From Pirellulaceae bacterium (GTDB lineage Bacteria > Planctomycetota > Planctomycetia > Pirellulales > Pirellulaceae): a stretch of DNA of 64,000 nucleotides. Position numbers and translations under genes: made by a program. Position 1 is the first letter of the stretch, and every line of letters starts with the position of its first letter. Below the pieces are notes generated by a model. That model made no database searches, was not told the DNA's origin, and worked only from the letters and a program-made list of their open reading frames with translations. Location: contig JAHDXO010000015.1 in NCBI GenBank assembly GCA_023382975.1, forward strand, positions 1-64,000. Reading direction: 5' to 3'. Positions 52,610-60,141 of the stretch are shown in pieces.

Positions 52610-53962
52610 TCACTGCCTATAAAACAGCAACCAGACTATCAGGCACAGGGCCATCAAGATACACACGGATGCCAGCGCGGCCGCCGACCCGGCAAACCAC
52701 CACATCCATTGACTGCGCGGCTCCGCCGGACGACGAGCTGCAGTCGGGACGGACCTCGAAGGCAACGGAGGTCGCCCAGGTTTCGGTCGGATGCTTTGCC
52801 CCGCTCGAGCCAGCGGTTGCTGCGATGCGCCGCTTGGATGTGGCGAGCCGATCGCCGCACTCGGAGTGGTCGGCGGACCCCGCCGTCGGGCTTTTCCCGA
52901 CGCCGCCTTTGCCTTCGTCTCGGGACGCACGTGCGCCCCCGGAGACTGCGACGGATTCCGTCCCGTCCCGACCGGTCGAGTGCTTGGGAACGCTGCGTTA
53001 CGAAAGCTGTGGGGCTGCGCCGGCACGACTGCCCCCCTGCTCGATTTGCAGCCTTGGAGAAATTCGTCGATGGGCGGCACATCGCGCAGATCTCGGCTTG
53101 GCAATTCGAACAGATCGTGTGCCAAATCGCGCACTTGCTCGTCGGGCGACTTCGCCAGATCGCGATACAACGGCGAGGATGCTGGTTCGCGAAAGTCATC
53201 TTCTCGAAAAAGTATCCGATCGTAGCCAATCTTGTCGACGTAGACACGCCAAAGTCCCGGCGATGCAGCCAGCGCACGCAGTGCCACATAGATTACAATC
53301 GCCGAGAAATTGTCCAGACCGGAAAATAAGCAAGTGTCCCCGTTCCGGCCAGGATGCTGATAAGGCGGCAGACCTGTCTCCAGATTCCGCCTCCCAATCA
53401 GGGAAGGAACGCCCATGCAATCGTAATCGACCAGCTTGAAGTGCCCTTCGGGAGAGACCATCACGTTGCCATGCTGCAGATCCCCATGCACGACGCCGTG
53501 ATCCGCCAATTCCCGTACCAGATTCAGCCAGTCGCCCGCCGCCATCGACAAGGCCCTAACGCAACCCTCGCGACAGTTGAAACCCAGCCATTCAAAGAGG
53601 GTGTCACCGGGCACCCAGTCCATCGTCAGCAGAGGATACAGTTTGCCGTCTCCAGCGGAGCGAATCCCTTGCTGGTCATACTTGAACCGGACCATGCTCG
53701 ACATTGAGCGATCCTGCAGATACTCGCTGATCGTGCGATAATGTTCCAGTCGCTCGTCCTGCCGTCGATTGAACACCCGGATCGCGAATTCTTTGCCGTC
53801 TGGTCTAAACCCGCGATAAACGGTCGCGAAATTGCCACTTCGAGCTTTGGGCTGGCCCAGGTGATTCATCTCCACAGTGCATTGCTTCAACTCTGGATCG
53901 GAAAACCCAACCTGGGGGTTCTTCAGCATGCTGGCGAAATGTGAAAGCAGCGGCCATGCCAT
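52610..53962 (-). CDS. Atypical tail-anchored protein kinase
   Basis: About 450 residues if it starts at ATG 53962; the frame is open 60 nt further. A kinase fold with departures from the norm: glycine loop around 36-51 (KARSGNFATVYRG), the usual VAIK lysine replaced by Arg62 (EFAIRVF), HRD replaced by HGDLQHGN (Asp161, Asn166), DFG replaced by DYD (179-181). A Pro/Arg-rich linker (about 310-420) leads to a C-terminal membrane helix (WFAGSAAALASVCILMALCL). The VDYD form occurs in a bacterial kinase family I recognise, so it may still be active. First gene of the GTPase operon. Confidence 0.85.
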   Translation of the reverse strand: MAWPLLSHFASMLKNPQVGFSDPELKQCTVEMNHLGQPKARSGNFATVYRGFRPDGKEFAIRVFNRRQDERLEHYRTISEYLQDRSMSSMVRFKYDQQGIRSAGDGKLYPLLTMDWVPGDTLFEWLGFNCREGCVRALSMAAGDWLNLVRELADHGVVHGDLQHGNVMVSPEGHFKLVDYDCMGVPSLIGRRNLETGLPPYQHPGRNGDTCLFSGLDNFSAIVIYVALRALAASPGLWRVYVDKIGYDRILFREDDFREPASSPLYRDLAKSPDEQVRDLAHDLFELPSRDLRDVPPIDEFLQGCKSSRGAVVPAQPHSFRNAAFPSTRPVGTGRNPSQSPGAHVRPETKAKAASGKARRRGPPTTPSAAIGSPHPSGASQQPLARAGQSIRPKPGRPPLPSRSVPTAARRPAEPRSQWMWWFAGSAAALASVCILMALCLIVWLLFYRQ

Positions 53963-54187
53963 GGGCGTGAAGTGCAAAAAACGGAGAGAACAAGCGAGAC
54001 AATAACGTTGACGGCCGCCCATCCCCTTTCTGTTCGCAGCCGATTTCAGGAAAGTCGCGGACGGGAGACCCCTCAGAATAGTCGTCAGCGGAAATGAGTC
54101 AATAGTTAATCAAGGCGGGCTGCAAGTACCTCTCGTGGGACTCACGCTACACGAACAAGTGTGAATCACGGCTGTGTCGCCAGTTGG

Positions 54188-55825
54188 TTATCTCAGCGTT
54201 CGCGCGGAAATCGCGATTGCTTCTTCTCGGCTACTGGCTTCGACCCAATCTCCGGCGTCGTTGGCATACCACTTCCCCTGGTACATAAAATACCGCGTAT
54301 ACCCATTCAACTCCGCGTATTCACGAACAGCGCTCAATTCGGCGGGGATCGCTAGCTCTTGTTTTGGTAGAACCTGGTTGGTGGCGGACCTAACCTGCAT
54401 CCACATCTGTACCGATTCATTGCCAACGCTGAGCGACTGGAAGCCGAGTGTGAGCACGGGCTCCGTCACCGATGGCGGCACCTTGGCGGGTGCCTCGACT
54501 TGCTCGCCGATCTGCCGAAATGTCGTGGTTGGTGCAAGCTGCGGCGTACGTTGATGGATTGCCGCCGATCCGGACACAGTGACTAGCTCGCCGATGGCAG
54601 GCGGCGAACCAGCCCCCAGCAGAGCAGGTGAAATCGATCGAGGATACTCGACCCCAGCCAGTCGATGGACTGGCGAAACGAACAACGTCTGCGAATCTTG
54701 CGCATCGGTCGCTACCGTATCGGCGATTTTCAATTGAATGGTGACCTCGCGGTTGGCGATGCGGCGTCCCACTTGATCGACAAAGCTTGCCATTTCTTGG
54801 TCCCCGATCCGTTGCTTTCGCCACCGATGGGCCAGTTGCCGCCAGTCGGCAGCCACTTCCGCCAGCGCACCGAGGGATTGAGCGTCTTCTACGTTCCAGG
54901 TGCGAGCTACCGGAAGAAGCCAGCGTTCGGAAACTCTGCTTTCGATTCTGAAGTTGACGGCCAGTCGATCGGCATGCTGTTCCAGCCATCTCAACGCCGT
55001 GTTACACCGGTCCCGTCGCTGTTGCAGATCGCCCAATCTCTTTTGCAGGGTTGGTGCCCTTCCTTGAGCTGCGTTGAACTCCTTGTTCAGACCATGCAGG
55101 TTCGCTGTCCATTGTGCCCTTTCGGCATTGTTCCCGGCGGTGCGCAGCCGGCTTTGCGCCTCCCGGATTCGTAATGGCAAAGTCCTGAGCTGTCCTTGCG
55201 TGGTCTGTAAATCGCGTTCGGTGTCCGATATGTGCTTCAGCAGCGTTGGCGTCCAGTCGCGAATTGCTTCATTGGAAAAGCAGATGTCGACGCCTCGTCC
55301 GATCTCCAGACGCGGACGCAGGAACAACGTCTTGAAGTGTCCGTCGCGCCCGCGCCGCAATTCAATGGTGGCACCGGGGAAACTTGACAGCGTGGCGACT
55401 ACAGCCCCTCCGGGCTGTGGAATCTCGTTCCGATCCACTTGCACATCGTAAGCGCCGGTTATTGTCAAACTGACGATCGAATAATCGTCGATGCCGGGCA
55501 GCGCATCGGTCAGATCCACTCGCTGGTCTTCGTTCGCTTTGAGCGTCGCCAAGTCGAGTGGGATGGGCGGCAGGATCAAAGGCTTGGGCTGGACGTTCTC
55601 TTGGAGCCACGCGATATCTTCATTCCAAAGCCGGAACACAGAGATGCTGATGTGCGAACCGTCCGCGGCCTTCTTCAGAAGGACTTCGCCTCCGCAAAAC
55701 TCCAGCAATGACGCCGGCAAGGTGTGCTGCCCAGTCTTGTCGCGCCATGTACGGATCTCAGCCCCATTTCCAATGCATACTGGGAAAAGCAACGCGACGA
55801 ACGAAAAGAGAACACCTCGTGACAT
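54188..55825 (-). CDS. Secreted SHD1-domain protein with coiled coil
   Basis: 545 residues from ATG 55825 (GGGAGG upstream; signal peptide MSRGVLFSFVALLFPVCIGN). Residues ~24-80 (IRTWRDKTGQHTLPASLLEF, then HISISVFRLWNEDIAWLQ) are an SHD1 (SLA1 homology 1) domain, common in planctomycete secreted proteins. A jelly-roll-like part follows, then a coiled coil at about 195-290 (LPLRIREAQSRLRTAGNNAE) and a C-terminal region of unknown fold. It starts 21 nt after the kinase/FGE-like gene, so they form an operon. The role is unknown; perhaps an extracellular partner of that kinase. Confidence 0.8.
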   Translation of the reverse strand: MSRGVLFSFVALLFPVCIGNGAEIRTWRDKTGQHTLPASLLEFCGGEVLLKKAADGSHISISVFRLWNEDIAWLQENVQPKPLILPPIPLDLATLKANEDQRVDLTDALPGIDDYSIVSLTITGAYDVQVDRNEIPQPGGAVVATLSSFPGATIELRRGRDGHFKTLFLRPRLEIGRGVDICFSNEAIRDWTPTLLKHISDTERDLQTTQGQLRTLPLRIREAQSRLRTAGNNAERAQWTANLHGLNKEFNAAQGRAPTLQKRLGDLQQRRDRCNTALRWLEQHADRLAVNFRIESRVSERWLLPVARTWNVEDAQSLGALAEVAADWRQLAHRWRKQRIGDQEMASFVDQVGRRIANREVTIQLKIADTVATDAQDSQTLFVSPVHRLAGVEYPRSISPALLGAGSPPAIGELVTVSGSAAIHQRTPQLAPTTTFRQIGEQVEAPAKVPPSVTEPVLTLGFQSLSVGNESVQMWMQVRSATNQVLPKQELAIPAELSAVREYAELNGYTRYFMYQGKWYANDAGDWVEASSREEAIAISARTLR

Positions 55826-55846
55826 GATCAAGCCTCCCAGATAGCG

Positions 55847-58180
55847 CTAAGGGGTGAAGCATAGCGTCTTGGCGACGCGGAAGCCGAAGTATTCGAACTT
55901 GATGTCCGGGGCATAGTGGGAGCGGTGGGCACATCGCAAGTGGGGTGGATGGCCGTTTCGCCACGAGCCGCCGCGCATCACGCGGAACTCGCCGGTTTCC
56001 GGACCAAGCGGATTGACCTCGGGAGACACTGTGTAATAGTCCGCAGCCCACCAGTCCGCGCACCACTCCGCCACGCTGCCGTGGAAGTCGTGCAAGCCAA
56101 AGCCGTTGGCTAGTTTCTGGCCCACGCGATTCAATCCAACGGCGTTTGCCTTGTACCAGGCATGGGCATCCAGTTGCGTATTGTCAAAAAAGGAATAAAT
56201 GCTCTCGTTGCCGGCTCGACAGGCGTACTCCCATTCGGCCTCGGTCGGCAGCCGGTAGCCATTGCCATCGATGGCGGCAACATTTGAATCCTCGATGGCA
56301 TAGCAGGGTTGGAGTCCTTCCATTTCGCTAAGTTTGTTGCAGAAAGCCACGGCATCAAGCCACGATACGCAGTTGACGGGGTGTCGGGTTGTGAATTCGC
56401 CGATGCCCTGCGGTTGTCCTTGGCCCGGCTTGGCGGAGTAGCTGCTCGGATTGATGCCCATGACTTGCGTGTATTCTCCTTGAGTCACTTCGCAGGCACC
56501 AAGGTAGAAGGGGCGGGTGAGCCCCACGCGGTGTCGCGGTCCTTCATCTTCCTTGTACGTTTCTTCACGGTCGTGACTTCCCATCATAAACTCGCCCGGC
56601 GGGATGAGGCGAAGTCTCATTCCGACACTGTTCGAAATTTCTGCTTCGATGCCCAAATGCCCAGCCCAAGCTTGTTGAAAGGCTTCGGCTTGCTCGGCGT
56701 CGAACGGGGCTCTGGCGGGTAGCGGGGATTCTCCTGATGCTGAAAGCGGGGCGCGCATGGATCCGCCCGTGTCGGTTGCATTACGGATCAGCCGTGCCGT
56801 GCCGAGAACCAAGGTGAGCCCGACCGTTGCACTCAGCAGGAGCAGGCGTCGGCGAAAGGAGAAGGCTGACCGGGGCCAAACACGGGTCGGCTGCAATGAG
56901 CGTCCATCGGCTGCGTTTTCCGCAGCATTCTCCTTTCTGGTCGACGAACTCGATAGCGCGTCCTTCGTCTTAGGCAGCCGCGCGTCCCGGCACATGAACG
57001 GTTGCATGGACTCGGCGCTCTGCAGAAGGGCCGCCAAGTCAGTTCCGACGCAGAAAGGTGCGAGAGCGGCGGCAACCTCCGCAGGGGTCGGATAACGCTC
57101 GTCCGCGTTTCGGGCCATCATGCGGTCGACGACTTCCGGTAATCCGTCGGGCAAATCGCTGCGCCGCTGGGCGATGGACCGAGGTGTTTCCGTTACCAGT
57201 GCCATCATCCTGCGCCTTGGATTGTCCCACCGCTGCCCTGAGAAGGGCGTTTGTCCACAAAGCAGCTTGTAAAGCGTCGCGCCCAGCGAGTAAATGTCGG
57301 CGCGGATGTCCACATGGTGGCTGTCCTGGATCTGCTCCGGCGCCATGTAGTCGACCGTGCCCATGACTTGGCCTGTGCTCGTCAGTTCCCGCGGTTCTGA
57401 CGAATGCGGCGCATCGAGCAGGGCCAGTCCCAGATCCAGGATTTTCACCTGTGGAGGCCCGTCCTCGCTTCGGGCAAGCATCAGATTGGAGGGCTTGAGA
57501 TCCCGGTGGACCATCCCCTTGGAATGCGCGTATTGCAGACCCAGGGCCGCCTGACGGATCAACTCGCACGCATCGCCCGGCGTCAACGGCCCGATGTGGC
57601 GGAGCAGTCGAGCCAGATCCATCCCCTCGACGTATTCCATCACGAGGAAATGCCTGCCATCGGACACGCCGGCGTCGGTCGCCCGCACGATGTTAGGATG
57701 TTCCGCCTTCGCCACCGCTTTCATTTCCCGATCGAAGCGGGCTACAGCCTGTTCCTCCTGGAGCTTGTCGAGCGGCAGCACTTTCACGGCAAAAATTTTT
57801 TCCAGCCGGGTGTGCAGCGCTTTGTAGACGGTGCCCATGCCGCCTTGGCCCAACACGGAAAGTAATCGGTACTGACCAAGTGTTCCGAGATCGTCGGCCG
57901 AGACCGTTTGCAGCATCGGTGGACGAGCCGACAACTGGATGCTCTCTACCCAGCCCAATGCGCGACAAAGGGCGGGCTCATCTTGGAACGGATCGACGGG
58001 CGGAGGCTGGCGGAGTTTCCGTGCCAACTCGTCGAGTTCCGCCTTTCGTTGCTTCACGTTTGGGTCGGTCAAAACACCGCTTCGGGGCGTACCTGCGGAT
58101 TCGGCCTCGTCCAGTTCGGCCAATGCTTCCAATAATGAGACCGTTCGGTCACCTTGTCCAACGTTAACGCGGTCGGCCAC
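55847..58180 (-). CDS. Transmembrane Ser/Thr kinase fused to an FGE/sulfatase-modifying-factor-like domain
   Basis: 777 residues from GTG 58180. Kinase domain: glycine loop GQGGMG 111-116, Lys133, HRDLKPSN with Asp227, and DLG (249-251) in place of DFG. A membrane helix lies at about 449-470. The outer part, about 520-775, is an FGE-sulfatase domain: PGEFMMGSHDREETYKEDEG, then RLPTEAEWEYACRAGNES and GSVAEWCADWW. In such kinases the domain is usually a binding module rather than an active formylglycine generator. Downstream of an ECF sigma gene and upstream of the SHD1 gene on one strand. Confidence 0.92.
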   Translation of the reverse strand: MADRVNVGQGDRTVSLLEALAELDEAESAGTPRSGVLTDPNVKQRKAELDELARKLRQPPPVDPFQDEPALCRALGWVESIQLSARPPMLQTVSADDLGTLGQYRLLSVLGQGGMGTVYKALHTRLEKIFAVKVLPLDKLQEEQAVARFDREMKAVAKAEHPNIVRATDAGVSDGRHFLVMEYVEGMDLARLLRHIGPLTPGDACELIRQAALGLQYAHSKGMVHRDLKPSNLMLARSEDGPPQVKILDLGLALLDAPHSSEPRELTSTGQVMGTVDYMAPEQIQDSHHVDIRADIYSLGATLYKLLCGQTPFSGQRWDNPRRRMMALVTETPRSIAQRRSDLPDGLPEVVDRMMARNADERYPTPAEVAAALAPFCVGTDLAALLQSAESMQPFMCRDARLPKTKDALSSSSTRKENAAENAADGRSLQPTRVWPRSAFSFRRRLLLLSATVGLTLVLGTARLIRNATDTGGSMRAPLSASGESPLPARAPFDAEQAEAFQQAWAGHLGIEAEISNSVGMRLRLIPPGEFMMGSHDREETYKEDEGPRHRVGLTRPFYLGACEVTQGEYTQVMGINPSSYSAKPGQGQPQGIGEFTTRHPVNCVSWLDAVAFCNKLSEMEGLQPCYAIEDSNVAAIDGNGYRLPTEAEWEYACRAGNESIYSFFDNTQLDAHAWYKANAVGLNRVGQKLANGFGLHDFHGSVAEWCADWWAADYYTVSPEVNPLGPETGEFRVMRGGSWRNGHPPHLRCAHRSHYAPDIKFEYFGFRVAKTLCFTP

Positions 58181-58337
58181 GGTATCGCCTTTCTTAATTC
58201 ACGATGGTCGGCTCAGGACAAGCAGTCGCGTCGTCGGTCCACCCCTCTGTCTATTACAATCCTCCAGCGTCACACGTCTTTTTGCCAAGCTTGCCGCAGA
58301 AGCCGCAAGCCCTCTCCAAAACGGGGCGTACATCTGT

Positions 58338-58940
58338 TTATCGCTCGTCAAGCAACTCGCGCAGGCGGTTCAGCACACGGTACTTGGCTTGCCGTACGGC
58401 GCCGTCGGACATTCCGAGATCTTGCGCGATTTCGCTGGTGGGTTGTTTCGCAAGCGTTGCCCGCCAAAAAGCTTGCCAAGTTCGCTGCTCGAACTCTCCG
58501 CGGACAAGCTCCAACGCGCGGTGAACGATGCTCAGATCATCGCCAATCTGCCGGGAACTGGATGAATCATCCGGGGCATCAGGAAACTGCTGCAATTGCC
58601 GCTGAGCATCGCTGCCGCCAACTGCTTCAGGGAATGAGACACGTCGATTGCAGAAACGCCGGATTTCGTTACGTGTGATTGTCCACAGCCAACCACGAAA
58701 GCTGTCGTTCGGCGCCCCATGATGGAAACGACCGATCCCATTGAAAACAGCGCGTAACACCTCCTGGAGTACGTCGGCGGCATCGCAGTCCTGCAAACCT
58801 GCTTGGCGAGCCCAGCGGTAGACGAGCGGGCCGTAAAGCTTTGCCAACTGCTGCCAAGCCGCCGAGTCGCCAGCCTTCACAAGTCGAATCAGGCTCGGAG
58901 AAGTTGGACCGGTTTCCGTGCGGACATCGGAATCGAACAT
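58338..58940 (-). CDS. ECF sigma factor (RpoE-like)
   Basis: 200 residues from ATG 58940, with GGGAGG 6 nt upstream. Region 2: WQQLAKLYGPLVYRWARQAG, DAADVLQEVLRAVFNGIGRF and FRGWLWTITRNEIRRFCNRR. Region 4: TWQAFWRATLAKQPTSEIAQ, DLGMSDGAVRQAKYRVLNRL. Not fused to an anti-sigma domain. It precedes the kinase/FGE-like gene by 157 nt, the recurring planctomycete ECF-kinase pairing, here without an HxxxCxxC motif in the kinase. It may control this set and perhaps the adjacent GTPase operon. Confidence 0.93.
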   Translation of the reverse strand: MFDSDVRTETGPTSPSLIRLVKAGDSAAWQQLAKLYGPLVYRWARQAGLQDCDAADVLQEVLRAVFNGIGRFHHGAPNDSFRGWLWTITRNEIRRFCNRRVSFPEAVGGSDAQRQLQQFPDAPDDSSSSRQIGDDLSIVHRALELVRGEFEQRTWQAFWRATLAKQPTSEIAQDLGMSDGAVRQAKYRVLNRLRELLDER

Positions 58941-59014
58941 GTCAGCCTCCCGATACTGAGGACACACCAGTCAAACGAGAGCAAGCCATCCGTATAACGG
59001 AAACCTGCAGCCCT

Positions 59015-59042
59015 ATTTTAGCTGAAACCTGCACCCCTGCAA
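59015..59042 (-). promoter_or_regulatory. Putative promoter of the ECF sigma operon
   Basis: On the minus strand TTGCAG (59042-59037), a 16-nt spacer and TAAAAT (59020-59015) form a plausible vegetative promoter about 75 nt before the sigma ATG. Overlapping and following it, TGCAGGTTTC occurs twice in the same orientation about 25 nt apart, a possible operator or ECF-type -35 motif. No other signal is seen in 58941-59219. Read by eye only. Confidence 0.35.
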
Positions 59043-59219
59043 GGCATTAACAGTTTGAACTGCGGAAATCCGAACATTCCGCCGGCGACTCCACTTCGCG
59101 ACAGTGCCTGCGATGGCTCTGGCGGTGACCTCGAAGCTGGTTTCTTTCTTGCAGAATCCCGATCGACAGTATCGCCGTGAAAGCGTTAATGACTGCGATA
59201 CCTGCAAGACCGGACGTCA

Positions 59220-59705
59220 CTAGCTGCCCAGTGCGTCGCGGGTTTGTTTGCCGGTTTGTAGGAGGTGTTCTAGTTGGTTCGCGTCTTGGGCGGCGAGGGC
59301 TTCGCGGGCGGCGGTCAGGATGGTGGCGAAGTGATCGAGTGTTTGCAGGACGTGGTCGCGGTTCTGCAGCAGGATCTGTTGCCAAAGGTCGGCATCGCCA
59401 GCGGCGACGCGGGTGGTGTCGCTCCAGCCAGTGCCGGCCAAGGCGAGGTGCTGGCGCGGCGTGGCAGCGGCCAGCGCCGAGGCGATCAAGTGCGGGGTGT
59501 GGCCGACCGCGGCGACGGCGGCGTCGTGAGCGTCCGGAGCCATGCGGACGACTCGCGAGCCCAGCGACTGCCAGAACGCTTCGATCCGCAACACCAGTTC
59601 CTTCGGCGAGTTCTCGCGGGGCGTGACGACCGTCACGCGGTCGACGAACAGGTCGTCACGAATGAAAGATGTCGGCGCGGGCGAGCGGAAATCGCTCAAA
59701 TTCAA
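59220..59705 (-). pseudogene. tyrA: Prephenate dehydrogenase remnant (C-terminal domain only)
   Basis: The frame carries a clear TyrA C-terminal helical domain: DLFVDRVTVVTPRENSPKEL, SLGSRVVRMAPDAHDAAVAA, GHTPHLIASALA and GTGWSDTTRVAAGDADLW, ending with the usual RDALGS. The N-terminal NAD-binding domain (about 150 residues with GxGxxG) is missing. The first 14 codons (MNLSDFRSPAPTSF) are not TyrA-like, and the upstream DNA does not supply the missing part in any frame I read. So it cannot be a working dehydrogenase; it looks like a gene cut by rearrangement. Confidence 0.75.
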
Positions 59706-59763
59706 ACGGCGTTACACGGGAGCGAATGGCATCGGCAGGCTGGCCTGCCATCAACTCGCGTGA

Positions 59764-60021
59764 CGCATTGCGATCACATCAATCCCGGACGCACAGTTTG
59801 GGCCTGCATCCAGCCATCTCGTCGAAGCCAGCATCGACTGGGATGCAATCGAGCGCGAGGAGAAACTCGACAAAGGCGCAGAGTCGGGGGCGGTCCGAGT
59901 GGAGGAGATTCGCCGTCCGGCCCGCGCCACCCGCGGAACGACCATCTGGTTGGAACGGATCCGACGACATTGGACGCCCGGAGAAGTCAGGCCGATCGAC
60001 GACAGCGACACGCCTCGATGA
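59764..60021 (+). pseudogene. Possible remnant of a GHKL ATPase-like gene
   Basis: An open plus-strand stretch ending in TGA (60019-60021) reads VEASIDWDAIEREEKLDKGA, then RATRGTTIWLERIRRHWTPG. The GTTI.L..(L/I)R..WT pattern recalls the end of the ATP-binding domain in HATPase_c_3-type proteins. There is no start, no N-terminal ATP-binding motifs and no continuation. Following it, up to 60141, the frame leading into the next gene is open and protein-like (IDPATGMGDNRVWFVKERKY), perhaps another scrap. Tentative. Confidence 0.35.
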
Positions 60022-60141
60022 TCTCGTCCCAAGGATTTCAAGGTCGTCAAGTCGTACTTCCGGATTGATCCTGCCACCGGTATGGGCGACAATCGGGTTT
60101 GGTTTGTGAAAGAACGGAAATACCACGTGGAGGACGAGCCG

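Noticed and set aside
55847..58180. Formylglycine-generating enzyme that activates the sulfatase at 6836-8302
   Set aside because: The FGE-like domain sits outside the membrane on a kinase about 50 kb away, and I could not identify the catalytic cysteine pair of true FGE. It is more likely a sensory module.
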